DNA of 64,000 nt, taken from assembly GCA_029224465.1 (NCBI GenBank), contig JAQXUQ010000004.1, forward strand, positions 1 through 64,000, written 5' to 3'. Position 1 is the stretch's first letter, and each line of letters opens with the position of its first letter. The notes beneath the pieces were generated by a model. It did no database searches, had not been told where the DNA came from, and saw only the letters and a list, made by a program, of their open reading frames with translations. Both the position numbers and the translations under genes were made by a program. Shown one piece after another: positions 24,382-32,287 of this stretch. The stretch comes from Bacillota bacterium (lineage in GTDB: Bacteria; Bacillota; Clostridia; Lachnospirales; Lachnospiraceae).

Positions 24382-25512
24382 ATGGAAATGACACTCCGCT
24401 GGTACGGAAAAAAGTTTGACACAGTTACGCTGCAGCAGATCCGACAGATTCCCGGCGTTACAGGTGTAATTACAACGTTATATGACACGACGCCCGGCGA
24501 AGTATGGCAGCCGGAACGGATCGCCGCGCTCAAAAAGGATGTTGAAGACGCAGGTCTGCATATTTCCGGCATCGAATCCGTCAACGTGTGCGATTCGATC
24601 AAAGTAGCGGACAAAGACCGTGACCACTATATCGACAACTATATTGAGACACTGGAAAATCTCGGAAAACAGGACATCCATCTTGTCTGCTATAACTTTA
24701 TGCCTGTTTTTGACTGGACTAGAACGGAACTGGCACGCGTCAAGCCGGACGGATCGACAGGCCTTGCTTACAATCAGAAGGCGATCGACGCCATTGATCC
24801 TGAAAATCTTGCAGAATCGATGCAGAAGATGTCCAACGGCGCGGTTATGCCCGGATGGGAACCGGAGCGCATGAACAAGATCCAGGAACTGTTTGCAATG
24901 TATAAGGATACAGACGGAGAGAAGCTGTTCCAGAATCTTGTCTATTTCCTGAAGGCAATCATGCCGGTCTGCAATAAATACGACATCAAAATGGCGATTC
25001 ATCCGGATGATCCCGCGTGGTCTGTTTTCGGGCTGACAAGAATCATTAATTCCGAAGAGGGAATTCTGCGCCTTATGAAAGCAGTGGATGATCCTCATAA
25101 CGGTGTTACTTTCTGCGCAGGTTCTTACGGCACCAACATCAATAATGATCTGCCGCATATGATTCGTGTTTTGCAGGGAAGAATTCACTTTGCGCATGTC
25201 AGAAATCTGAAGTTTAACGACAAGTCAAGAGAAAACTATGACTTCGAGGAAGCGGCACATCTTTCCTCGGATGGAAGTTTTGACATGTATGAAATTGTAC
25301 GCGCACTTTATGAGACTGGTTTTGACGGACCGATCCGCCCGGATCACGGCAGAATGATCTGGGACGAAGTCGGCAAGCCCGGTGTGATGCCCGGCTATGG
25401 CCTGTATGACAGGGCGCTTGGCGCCACCTATATCAACGGGCTGTGGGAAGCAGTTGATAAGGCGGAGACGAGGGGCGTACCGTCGGGGGTACGGGAGAAG
25501 AATCTGTATTAA
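24382..25512 (+). CDS. uxuA: Mannonate dehydratase, copy 1
   Basis: A 376-residue UxuA protein. D-mannonate is dehydrated to 2-keto-3-deoxy-D-gluconate in the cytoplasm with a divalent metal. Family blocks are MTLRWYG, QIRQIPGVTGVI, DTTPGEVW, CYNFMPVFDWTRT, MAIHPDDPAWSVFGLTRII, HFAHVRNL and the C-terminal RPDHGRMIWDE with GYGLYDRALGATYINGLWEA. The start follows AAGGAG. It is in an operon with the dehydrogenase before it and a decayed second dehydrogenase behind it. A second UxuA of 351 residues is at 31191; the two differ in a middle segment, so substrate preference may differ. Confidence 0.95.
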   Translation: MEMTLRWYGKKFDTVTLQQIRQIPGVTGVITTLYDTTPGEVWQPERIAALKKDVEDAGLHISGIESVNVCDSIKVADKDRDHYIDNYIETLENLGKQDIHLVCYNFMPVFDWTRTELARVKPDGSTGLAYNQKAIDAIDPENLAESMQKMSNGAVMPGWEPERMNKIQELFAMYKDTDGEKLFQNLVYFLKAIMPVCNKYDIKMAIHPDDPAWSVFGLTRIINSEEGILRLMKAVDDPHNGVTFCAGSYGTNINNDLPHMIRVLQGRIHFAHVRNLKFNDKSRENYDFEEAAHLSSDGSFDMYEIVRALYETGFDGPIRPDHGRMIWDEVGKPGVMPGYGLYDRALGATYINGLWEAVDKAETRGVPSGVREKNLY

Positions 25513-25545
25513 GTGAAGATTGCAAAACAGAGCAGAGGGGACAAA

Positions 25546-26019
25546 GTGAAAGCAATAAGACTGGCAGCACCGTGAGAAATATCCTGCATTGACGTAGATA
25601 AGCCGGTACCGAAGGAAGGAGACGCGTTGATCCGCATTACCGCAGCCGGGATCTGCGGCAGTGATATCGGTGCTTTCCGCGGGACAATGGCGCAGCAGGT
25701 GATGGAATGTTCCGGAGCAAACGCGGCAATCCGCTCGACGCTGGATTATGTGTCGTATGCGGGGAGAATTACGTTGACCGGCTGGCCTAAGAAAGAAACC
25801 AGTCTTCCCACGGATCTTTTCACGAAGAAAGAGCTGGACATCCGCGGCGCGAGAACCAGTGAAGGGGAATTCGAGGAAGCAATGAATCTGATGCTCACGG
25901 GAAAAGTGGACATGACCAGGCTCCTTACAAGTACAATTGCGATCAATCAGGTTCCTGAAATCCTTACGGATATGGAGAAGAATCCCGGAAAATACATGAA
26001 GGTGGTAGTGACATTCTGA
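25546..26019 (+). pseudogene. Decayed MDR dehydrogenase (nonsense codon and large internal deletion)
   Basis: This is a remnant of a gene like the intact dehydrogenase at 35453-36487. The N-terminus reads VKAIRLAAP, stop, EISCIDVDKP against MKAVKIEKPWEIACVEQDRP, so TGG (Trp10) became TGA. The reading frame then continues to SDIGAFRGT and jumps directly to QQVMECSGAN, losing about 180 codons (residues 49-230 of the intact protein) that hold the structural zinc site and most of the Rossmann fold. The C-terminal third is well preserved (SLPTDLFTKKELDIRGARTSEGEFEE shape). It follows uxuA by 33 bases, so it was once the third gene of that operon. Confidence 0.9.
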
Positions 26020-26051
26020 GAACTGCCTTACACTTTTGCCGGAAGCGGCGT

Positions 26052-26100
26052 ATGCCCCATGGCAGTTTCAAAGGAGAAGCTGCCATGGGGCATTGATTTT
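26052..26100 (+). terminator. Terminator of the uxuA operon
   Basis: ATGCCCCATGGCAG pairs perfectly with its complement (26080-26093) over 14 bp and is followed by TGATTTT. Confidence 0.8.
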
Positions 26101-26127
26101 AAGAATGAGATTTTATGGAGTTTATAG

Positions 26128-26868
26128 ATGAATCCGATCCTGTTAACCAGCAACATGTCTGATATTATGCCGTTTATTTTGGCGATTCTTCTGATTTTTA
26201 TTATTCCGATGATGATGTCCAGATATGGAATCAGTGCGGAAGATCTGCTTCGGAAGATTTTCGCGTCCGGGCTTCGAAAGAAGGAATACTCCGCGGCAGA
26301 CGAGGAAAATACGATTCGCAATAAGAAGAATAAAAAGGCACCACACCTGAATAATAGTACACATAACGACATTATTCAGATGGTTTCCGATCTCATTATT
26401 TTTTCCAGAAAGAACAAAACAGGACTGGTATACCCGGGCACGATTCAGTTCGGAGGCAAGACAGGAAATATTGCGGCGTTTGTGGTAACCGGTTCCAGGA
26501 TTATCGGGCTGAATTGTTTTGGCTTCGGAGGAAATATACTGCATGATACCGCATCCGATGTTTGGAAACAGCAGATCAATGGAGTGACGCAGGATATTCC
26601 TGATCCCCTGAAATTGAATAAAGAGCAGTATGCGATTGCAAGAGCGGCGATGGATGCCAATGGAATGAAAGACCTGCCATTGGAAATAATGGCTGTCTTC
26701 ACAAACAGGCATGTAAGCATACAGGCAGCAGATGCGGAAGTTTGCACGACACACGATTTGATTTCCTATCTGGCACAAATAGTTTCCGGTGAGAAGGAAA
26801 TTTTTGAACCGAACGAGACAGCCAGAAGAATCAATAAAATTGTTTATCGAATTCAAAAGAAGAAATAA
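26128..26868 (+). CDS. Membrane protein with degenerate NERD-like domain
   Basis: A 246-residue protein. Residues about 12-32 are a membrane helix and the following 60 are basic. The rest resembles the nuclease-related NERD fold: TGNIAAFVVTGSRIIGLNCFGFGGNI, a Trp (VWKQQINGVTQDIPDP), then LPLEIMAVFTNRHVSIQAADAEVCTTHDLISYL. The NERD active-site Asp and ExK appear replaced (Ala in AAFVV, and NCF), so if the resemblance is real it is probably inactive. No other family was recognised. It lies between two parts of the hexuronate cassette but has no evident link to it. Confidence 0.6.
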   Translation: MNPILLTSNMSDIMPFILAILLIFIIPMMMSRYGISAEDLLRKIFASGLRKKEYSAADEENTIRNKKNKKAPHLNNSTHNDIIQMVSDLIIFSRKNKTGLVYPGTIQFGGKTGNIAAFVVTGSRIIGLNCFGFGGNILHDTASDVWKQQINGVTQDIPDPLKLNKEQYAIARAAMDANGMKDLPLEIMAVFTNRHVSIQAADAEVCTTHDLISYLAQIVSGEKEIFEPNETARRINKIVYRIQKKK

Positions 26869-26885
26869 TGTCTGTCCACATGCAT

Positions 26886-26904
26886 AAAACTGGTATTCAA
26901 TTTA
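26886..26904. promoter_or_regulatory. UxuR-type operator, box 2 (weaker)
   Basis: AAAACTGGTATTCAATTT resembles boxes 1 and 3 with one core change (GTATTC). It is 159 bases upstream of box 3, a distance that would allow looping. Confidence 0.45.
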
Positions 26905-27018
26905 TCCCATGGAATTAACACAGATGGATAATTTCATAAAATAAGATCGGGATAGAAAAAAATATGCACAATAATAGGTGCCATTTCATATGCATAACGT
27001 AAAAAATTAGACAATATA

Positions 27019-27063
27019 TTGACAGCGATATAGGATTGAACTATAAAACTAGTATACAGTAAA
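27019..27063 (+). promoter_or_regulatory. Promoter and UxuR-type operator (box 3) of the second TRAP operon
   Basis: TTGACA (27019-27024), 17 bases and TATAAA (27042-27047). The box AAAACTAGTATACAGTAAA (27045-27063) overlaps the -10 and start site, an ideal repressor position. The start codon of the binding protein is 65 bases further. Confidence 0.85.
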
Positions 27064-27127
27064 TCCAATGCGGGTTTACAGCACACAGTGAATGTTTGGC
27101 ATCGTCCAATCAGGGAAAGGGGAAAAT

Positions 27128-28204
27128 ATGAAAAAGAGGGCTTTAGCTACAATCATGGGAGTGATGATGGCAGCGTCCGTACTTGTTGGATGCGGTTCCG
27201 GATCCTCGTCTTCCGGCAACGCCAAAACCGGAGATACATCATCTGCTGCAGAAAGCACTGCAGAGGCGTCAACGACTTCCGGCGCAGTCGATACAAGCAA
27301 AGCAGAATATCATCTTACACTGGGACATACCAATGCGGAGGATGATTCTTGGAATGCCGGGGCTCTTGCATTCAAGGAATATGTAGAAAAGAATTCTAAT
27401 GGACGGATTGCTGTTGAGGTTTATCCGAATTCGCAGCTTGGATCGGAAGTTGACATGATTCAGTCTATTCTTCAGCAGTCAGGCTGTGACATCACCTTCA
27501 CAGGAGAATCCATGCAGACCTACGAACCGGATCTGGGCATGATTGGTATGCCGTATCTGATCCAGTCCGATGAACAGATGGACAAAGTGCTTACAGGCGA
27601 TGTAGGGAAAGAATTTGAAGGCCTGATGGAGAAGTCCGGCATGAAGGTGCTGGGATACTACACAAGAGGACCCCGTTATATTACATCGAATAAGAAGATC
27701 ACTTCTATAGCAGATATGAAAAACCTGCTGATTCGTACACCGCAGTCGCCGATGACGGTAGCCGCATTTGAGGCTACAGGCGCAAAGCCTACACCGATGG
27801 CTCTTAGCGAAGTATTTACATCTCTGCAGCAGGGAACCATCGAAGCACAGGAAAACCCGATGGCTATGATCCAGACACAGTCCTTCTATGAAGTACAGAA
27901 GTATCTGATCAAGACAGCACATCTTCGCGCGTGGGTATACATTGCGATGGGCAAGGCACAGTATGATGCTCTTCCGGAAGATCTGCAGAAGGTCGTTATG
28001 GATGGCGGCGCTTATGCACAGGAAAAGGAACATGAGCTTTTCCTCAAGAACGAAGAGGAATATGCGAAGAAACTCCAGGAAGAGGGAATGGAGTTCGTTG
28101 ATGTAGACCAGCAGGAATTCGCAGATGCAATGATTAAAGGCGTGCTTCCTACACTCACAGACAGCCAGAAGAAACTTTATGATGAAATCGAGGCTCTGAA
28201 GTAA
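27128..28204 (+). CDS. dctP: TRAP transporter substrate-binding lipoprotein (DctP family), system 2
   Basis: A 358-residue lipoprotein with lipobox LVGC (Cys22) and a Ser/Gly linker. DctP blocks are HLTLGHTNAEDDSWNAGALAFK, YPNSQLGSEVDMIQSI, the Arg-containing DMKNLLIRTPQSPMTVAAFEATG, and ALSEVFTSLQQGTIEAQENP. It should bind a hexuronate or similar acid and hand it to DctQM. The start 12 codons downstream of the first in-frame ATG is taken because of AGGGGAAAAT. The gene has its own promoter with a GTATAC box, and a 16-bp hairpin separates it from dctQ. It is diverged from system 1. Confidence 0.93.
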   Translation: MKKRALATIMGVMMAASVLVGCGSGSSSSGNAKTGDTSSAAESTAEASTTSGAVDTSKAEYHLTLGHTNAEDDSWNAGALAFKEYVEKNSNGRIAVEVYPNSQLGSEVDMIQSILQQSGCDITFTGESMQTYEPDLGMIGMPYLIQSDEQMDKVLTGDVGKEFEGLMEKSGMKVLGYYTRGPRYITSNKKITSIADMKNLLIRTPQSPMTVAAFEATGAKPTPMALSEVFTSLQQGTIEAQENPMAMIQTQSFYEVQKYLIKTAHLRAWVYIAMGKAQYDALPEDLQKVVMDGGAYAQEKEHELFLKNEEEYAKKLQEEGMEFVDVDQQEFADAMIKGVLPTLTDSQKKLYDEIEALK

Positions 28205-28233
28205 TTACGTCAGTAAAAGCTTTAGAATAAATG

Positions 28234-28270
28234 CAAACGGATATTCTTCCATCAGAAGAATATCCGTTTG
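28234..28270 (+). promoter_or_regulatory. Perfect hairpin between dctP and dctQ
   Basis: CAAACGGATATTCTTC, loop CATCA, and the exact complement: a 16-bp stem with no U-run. Such structures typically protect the upstream binding-protein mRNA and lower expression of downstream genes. Confidence 0.7.
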
Positions 28271-28322
28271 ATGCAAGATAGGTCATTTCCATCAGCATTT
28301 ATTGACATGGAGACTGAAAGCA

Positions 28323-28883
28323 ATGAAATTGTTTAATAAGATTGTAGCGGTATATAGAGAAATTTTAAGCTTTGCGGGAGGCTTTTTCTTTCTTGCCTTT
28401 TGCTTTTGCGTATTAGTCCAGATCATTGCAAGAAACCTGCTGCCCTCTGCACCGTCATGGACGGAAGAAGCAGCCCGTTATACTTTCATATATATGGTTG
28501 CTTTTGGAAGCGCTGTTGCAATGCTCAAAGATGAGTTTGTATATGTGGAGTTCTTAAGAGACTCGCTGGAAGCGAAAGGACACCATCGAGTCAATCAGGT
28601 AATGCGCCTTATCATTACGTTGGCTATTTTTGTTCTCTGTGTATATATATTGTTCTTCTCGGAGCCTGCATTTGCGTTTCTTAAGTTCCGTATGGTCTCG
28701 ACAGCTATGCAGATCCCGATGCAGTATATTTACTTCTCACAGATCCTGATGTTTTTGCTTTTGTCGATCAGTGCAATTTTCCGCGTAATCATGTTTATCA
28801 GAGACTGGAATAAGACCGGTGAAGAAAACGCGATGGAACAGGAAATTCAGGATGTGATCGAACAGACAGGGGAGGCTCACTAA
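28323..28883 (+). CDS. dctQ: TRAP transporter small membrane subunit (DctQ family), system 2
   Basis: A 186-residue protein with four membrane helices. It contains the DctQ marks LVQIIARNLLPSAPSWTEEAARYTFIYMVAFGSA and, later, the QIPMQYIYFSQ segment. The ATG chosen has GGAG ten bases before it; a TTG seven codons earlier is in frame but lacks a ribosome site. It ends at the start of dctM (TAATG), so the two are coupled. It forms the membrane part with DctM. Confidence 0.9.
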   Translation: MKLFNKIVAVYREILSFAGGFFFLAFCFCVLVQIIARNLLPSAPSWTEEAARYTFIYMVAFGSAVAMLKDEFVYVEFLRDSLEAKGHHRVNQVMRLIITLAIFVLCVYILFFSEPAFAFLKFRMVSTAMQIPMQYIYFSQILMFLLLSISAIFRVIMFIRDWNKTGEENAMEQEIQDVIEQTGEAH

Positions 28884-30196
28884 TGGTAGCGGTACTGTTT
28901 ATTTCCTTTTTGGTATGCCTTTTCATAGGTGTGCCGGTTGCATTCAGCCTTGGTATCTCTTCGATTCTGTATTTCATAGGATCCGGAATGCCGATTTCCA
29001 TGTTTGCGCAGAAGTTTTTTGCCGGAATGGATTCGTTTACTCTGCTTTGCATCCCCGGATTTACCTTTGCAGGAAATCTGATGAATCAGGGCGGTATATC
29101 GGATAAGCTGCTGGACTTCGCAGATGCGCTTGTCGGTCATCTAAGAGGCGGCCTTGCGTATGCAAACGTTCTGGCGTCCATGGTTTTTGCCGGAATCTCG
29201 GGAACTGCACTTTCTGATACGGTATCGCTTGGCGGTATTGAAATTCCTATGATGGCGAAACAGGGATATGATATTCCTTTTTCGGTTGCGGTTACCGCAG
29301 CAAGTTCCTGCATGGGACCGATTATTCCTCCTTCCGTACCGATGATTATTGCGGCGACAATGACAGGTCTGTCGGTATCCAAAATGTTCATGGCTGGCAT
29401 CATTCCCGGTATTCTGATGGGCGGTGGAATGTGTTTCGTATGCTGGTTTGAATCCAAGAAGAATAATTATCCCAAGCGTGACCGCAGACTTTCGTTCCGT
29501 GAAATGATGCACGCAGGACGTGAGGCTATATGGGCGATCATCATGGTTGCCATTATCCTGTTCGGAATTATGGGCGGTGTTATGACCCCGACAGAGGCAT
29601 CCATTGTCTGTATTGCGTATGGCACAATCGTGTCTGCTGCAGTTTACAGAAAACTTTCGATTAAGACATTCTATAGTTGCCTCAAAACAACACTTTCCAG
29701 CGCAGCAGCAATTATGGCACTGGTCGCATTTGCAAATGTATTCGCGTACATTCTGACAAAAGAACGTATTCCGAATATGATTGCTGACGCAATGCTGAAT
29801 CTTACCACAAACAAATATATCATCCTGCTTCTGATCAACATTTTCCTGATCTTTGTAGGTATGTTCATGGAGACAATTGCTGCTATTCTGATCCTGTTTC
29901 CTGTTTTGCTTCAGCTGGCGACAGCGGTTGGGGTGGATCCGATTCAGTTTGGAATTATCGTCGTTATGAACCTGGTTCTTGGACTTTGCACTCCTCCTGT
30001 AGGTGTATGCCTGTTTGCGGCTACGGCTATCGGTGACAATTACTCCAAGAAAAACGGCGGTCCCGGGAATAAGCTTTCAGACAGTGTCAGAGCATTAGTT
30101 CCGTTCATGATTTCGAATTTTGCGGTATTGGCTCTTGTAACGTATGTGCCTGCACTTACAACAGGGTTTGCCAACATGATTTCCGGTGGAAAATAA
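28883..30196 (+). CDS. dctM: TRAP transporter large permease (DctM family), system 2
   Basis: A 437-residue permease of the same length as system 1. It has FTLLCIPGFTFAGNLMNQGG, SMVFAGISGTALSDTVSLGG, ASSCMGPIIPPSVPMII, and NLVLGLCTPPVGVCLFAAT near the C-terminus. It uses an ion gradient to import the acid bound by DctP. The promoter box upstream ties it to the hexuronate regulon. It is followed by a hairpin shared with the converging regulator. Confidence 0.94.
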   Translation: MVAVLFISFLVCLFIGVPVAFSLGISSILYFIGSGMPISMFAQKFFAGMDSFTLLCIPGFTFAGNLMNQGGISDKLLDFADALVGHLRGGLAYANVLASMVFAGISGTALSDTVSLGGIEIPMMAKQGYDIPFSVAVTAASSCMGPIIPPSVPMIIAATMTGLSVSKMFMAGIIPGILMGGGMCFVCWFESKKNNYPKRDRRLSFREMMHAGREAIWAIIMVAIILFGIMGGVMTPTEASIVCIAYGTIVSAAVYRKLSIKTFYSCLKTTLSSAAAIMALVAFANVFAYILTKERIPNMIADAMLNLTTNKYIILLLINIFLIFVGMFMETIAAILILFPVLLQLATAVGVDPIQFGIIVVMNLVLGLCTPPVGVCLFAATAIGDNYSKKNGGPGNKLSDSVRALVPFMISNFAVLALVTYVPALTTGFANMISGGK

Positions 30197-30270
30197 TTCG
30201 CCGGCGCATGGATATGTACATTTTGCAGCAGTTTGTAAGCTGAACATATTATCAGAACAGTTTAGAGCGT

Positions 30271-30306
30271 AACAGGCTCCCGATTCATCCGAACCGGGAG
30301 CCTGTT
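30271..30306. terminator. Hairpin between dctM and the converging GntR gene
   Basis: AACAGGCTCCCG pairs with CGGGAGCCTGTT over 12 bp around a 12-base loop. There is only a weak T stretch (TTAATT), so termination strength is unsure. Confidence 0.6.
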
Positions 30307-30326
30307 AATTATGATTTACCGGAAAT

Positions 30327-31040
30327 TCAAAAGAGTGTTTGCGCCGCGTTATCAGAAAGAGATTCTCCGCGGAAGTACGGCTGCCCTGTACTTGTTCTGA
30401 ATGTATTACATTGCATTACGTTCGTGACATTACGGAAATGCCGCACCAAAGCCTCATTTAATGCATTCCTGTCCTCACGGTTGATCGCGTCAACGATAGC
30501 TTCGTGCTGGGACACCATATTTGTCTTGGATTCGGCTTTGAGCGTCAGGAGTCTGGCACGGAAATAGTTGATTTCATTCATTCCGGCGTATTCAAACGCA
30601 TAGTCCTTCTTGTCAATCGAGTAAAATAAAAAGTGAAACTCCGTATCGAGCTCAAAGATATGATTGTAGTCGTTGATCTGCAGGAGCTGTTTTTGCCTCG
30701 CGATCATGGAATTCAGGACAGGAAGAATCGGCTTCAGAAGTCCCTTGTCAAAATCGTCCAGAATTACCCTCGTTTCAATCACTTCCCGAATATATCGGAT
30801 TCGTTCAAGCTTCACGAGATCAATTGGCGATACAAAACTGCCGCGCTTGGGATAAATATCAAGACAACCTTCCGTCGCAAGCCGCTGCACGGCTTCACGG
30901 ACCGGAATGCGGCTGCAGTCATATTGTCTGGAAATTTTGACTTCGCTGAGTTTGCAGCCCGGCTCGAGCTGCAAGTAGGCAATCTCATTGCGCAGGTTGT
31001 GGTATATATTGTCGGCGAGTGTAATGTCCTCGGTCTTCAT
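30327..31040 (-). CDS. GntR family regulator, FCD subfamily (probable hexuronate repressor)
   Basis: A 237-residue regulator. The N-terminal winged helix reads ADNIYHNLRNEIAYLQLEPG, ISRQYDCSRIPVREAVQRLA and GCLDIYPKRGSFVSPI. The C-terminal all-helical FCD domain holds metal/ligand-binding residues in DTEFHFLFY and SQHEAIVDAI with HFRN. The frame is open 24 codons further up, but the chosen ATG follows AGGGGC and leaves the GTATAC box in the upstream region rather than in the gene. The same box precedes the dehydrogenase-uxuA and TRAP operons. It probably represses these and itself, relieved by a uronate or keto-uronate. Confidence 0.88.
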   Translation of the reverse strand: MKTEDITLADNIYHNLRNEIAYLQLEPGCKLSEVKISRQYDCSRIPVREAVQRLATEGCLDIYPKRGSFVSPIDLVKLERIRYIREVIETRVILDDFDKGLLKPILPVLNSMIARQKQLLQINDYNHIFELDTEFHFLFYSIDKKDYAFEYAGMNEINYFRARLLTLKAESKTNMVSQHEAIVDAINREDRNALNEALVRHFRNVTNVMQCNTFRTSTGQPYFRGESLSDNAAQTLF

Positions 31041-31077
31041 ACGATAGCCCCTGTGATTGCAGATTTGTGGAAAGAAT

Positions 31078-31094
31078 AATTCTAGTATACATGC
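31078..31094. promoter_or_regulatory. UxuR-type operator, box 4
   Basis: AATTCTAGTATACATGC, 38 bases upstream of the GntR start on the reverse strand. It shares TAGTATACA with box 3 and suggests autoregulation. Confidence 0.65.
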
Positions 31095-31134
31095 TTTCAG
31101 GGAAAAATCCACAGGGAAGATTGATGCAAAATAT

Positions 31135-31162
31135 GAGCTCCCGCATCCATATGCGGGAGCTC
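31135..31162 (-). terminator. Terminator of the left aldonate operon
   Basis: GAGCTCCCGCAT pairs perfectly with ATGCGGGAGCTC around a 4-base loop. On the reverse strand it is followed by ATATTTTGC, a modest U-run. Confidence 0.75.
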
Positions 31163-31190
31163 TGTAACGCTCAGTCAGCGATCTATGTGA

Positions 31191-32246
31191 TTATTCCAGT
31201 GTCTCGATGGTTCCGCCGTTCGCCTCAATCAGACCGTTCAGATACGCGCTTCCAAGCGCTCTGTCATAAAGGCCATAACCGGCTCTGCCGGTTTCTCCCC
31301 AGATCATACGGCCATGGTCAGGACGGAAATACCCGTCAAAGCCATTGTCAACGAGAGCTTTGACGATGGCATTTAAATCAAGAGAACCGTTCTGGCTAAG
31401 ATGTCCGGCTTCCTCAAAGGAAGTATCCGGAAGAATCTTCACGTTACGGATGTGCATGAAGGCGATTCTGTTCATGCCGGCATACTTGCCAACCATAGCC
31501 GGGATATCATTCTTGGGAGAACTGCCAAGAGAGCCGGTGCACAGGCAAAGGGAATTCGCCGGCGAATCTACAATCGAGAGCATTCTGTCCAGATTCTTCT
31601 CACAGGTAATGATTCTGGGAAGACCGAAGATCGGATACGGCGGATCATCCGGATGAATGGCCATTTTGACGCCAACCTCTTCGGCAACCGGAACGACACG
31701 CTTCAGGAAATATGCAAGATTCTCCCAAAGTCCTTCTTCACCGATTTCACTGTATGCATTAATGAGGTCACGGACCTCTTCCTGTGTGTAAGAAGCATCC
31801 CAGCCGGGAAGATGAATATCATCCTTGAGCGGATCCAGCCCCTTAAGCTGATCCCAGTACATGACAAGGCTTGTAGAGCCATCGGCTGCTTTTTTATCCA
31901 GCTGCGTTCTTGTCCAGTCAAAAACAGGCATGAAGTTATATGTAACGACCTTTACGCCGTATTTCGCGCAGCGGCGGATGCTCTCGCAGTAGTTATCAAT
32001 CATCCTGTCGCGGTCAGGACGGCCAAGCTTGATCTCTTCCGGAACCGGGATGGACTCGACGACATCAAAAACAAGACCGTTCTCCCTGCACTCATCCGCA
32101 ATGTGCTTGATGCTTTCTTCCGGCCATACTTCTCCGGGCTTTACATCATAGACAGCCGATACAATGGAACGCATGCCCGGAATCTGACGGATCTGCCAGA
32201 GCTTTACCGGATCATCATCTCCATACCAGCGAAATGAACTTTTCAT
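31191..32246 (-). CDS. uxuA: Mannonate dehydratase, copy 2
   Basis: A 351-residue UxuA protein with SSFRWYGDDDPVKLWQIRQ, YDVKPGEVWPEE, TYNFMPVFDWTRTQLDK, MAIHPDDPPYPIFGLPRII, FMHIRNV and RPDHGRMIWGE, then GYGLYDRALGSAYLNGLIEA. It should dehydrate D-mannonate to 2-keto-3-deoxy-D-gluconate. It is the last gene of a four-gene operon behind a LarA-family protein and an IlvD/EDD dehydratase. AAAGGGAG precedes the start. The first copy (24382) is 376 residues and belongs to the hexuronate cassette; the pair is probably paralogous, split between two regulons. Confidence 0.95.
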   Translation of the reverse strand: MKSSFRWYGDDDPVKLWQIRQIPGMRSIVSAVYDVKPGEVWPEESIKHIADECRENGLVFDVVESIPVPEEIKLGRPDRDRMIDNYCESIRRCAKYGVKVVTYNFMPVFDWTRTQLDKKAADGSTSLVMYWDQLKGLDPLKDDIHLPGWDASYTQEEVRDLINAYSEIGEEGLWENLAYFLKRVVPVAEEVGVKMAIHPDDPPYPIFGLPRIITCEKNLDRMLSIVDSPANSLCLCTGSLGSSPKNDIPAMVGKYAGMNRIAFMHIRNVKILPDTSFEEAGHLSQNGSLDLNAIVKALVDNGFDGYFRPDHGRMIWGETGRAGYGLYDRALGSAYLNGLIEANGGTIETLE

Positions 32247-32287
32247 GATTTATAATCTCCCTTTCCTTTATTAACTGCAAAACAAAT

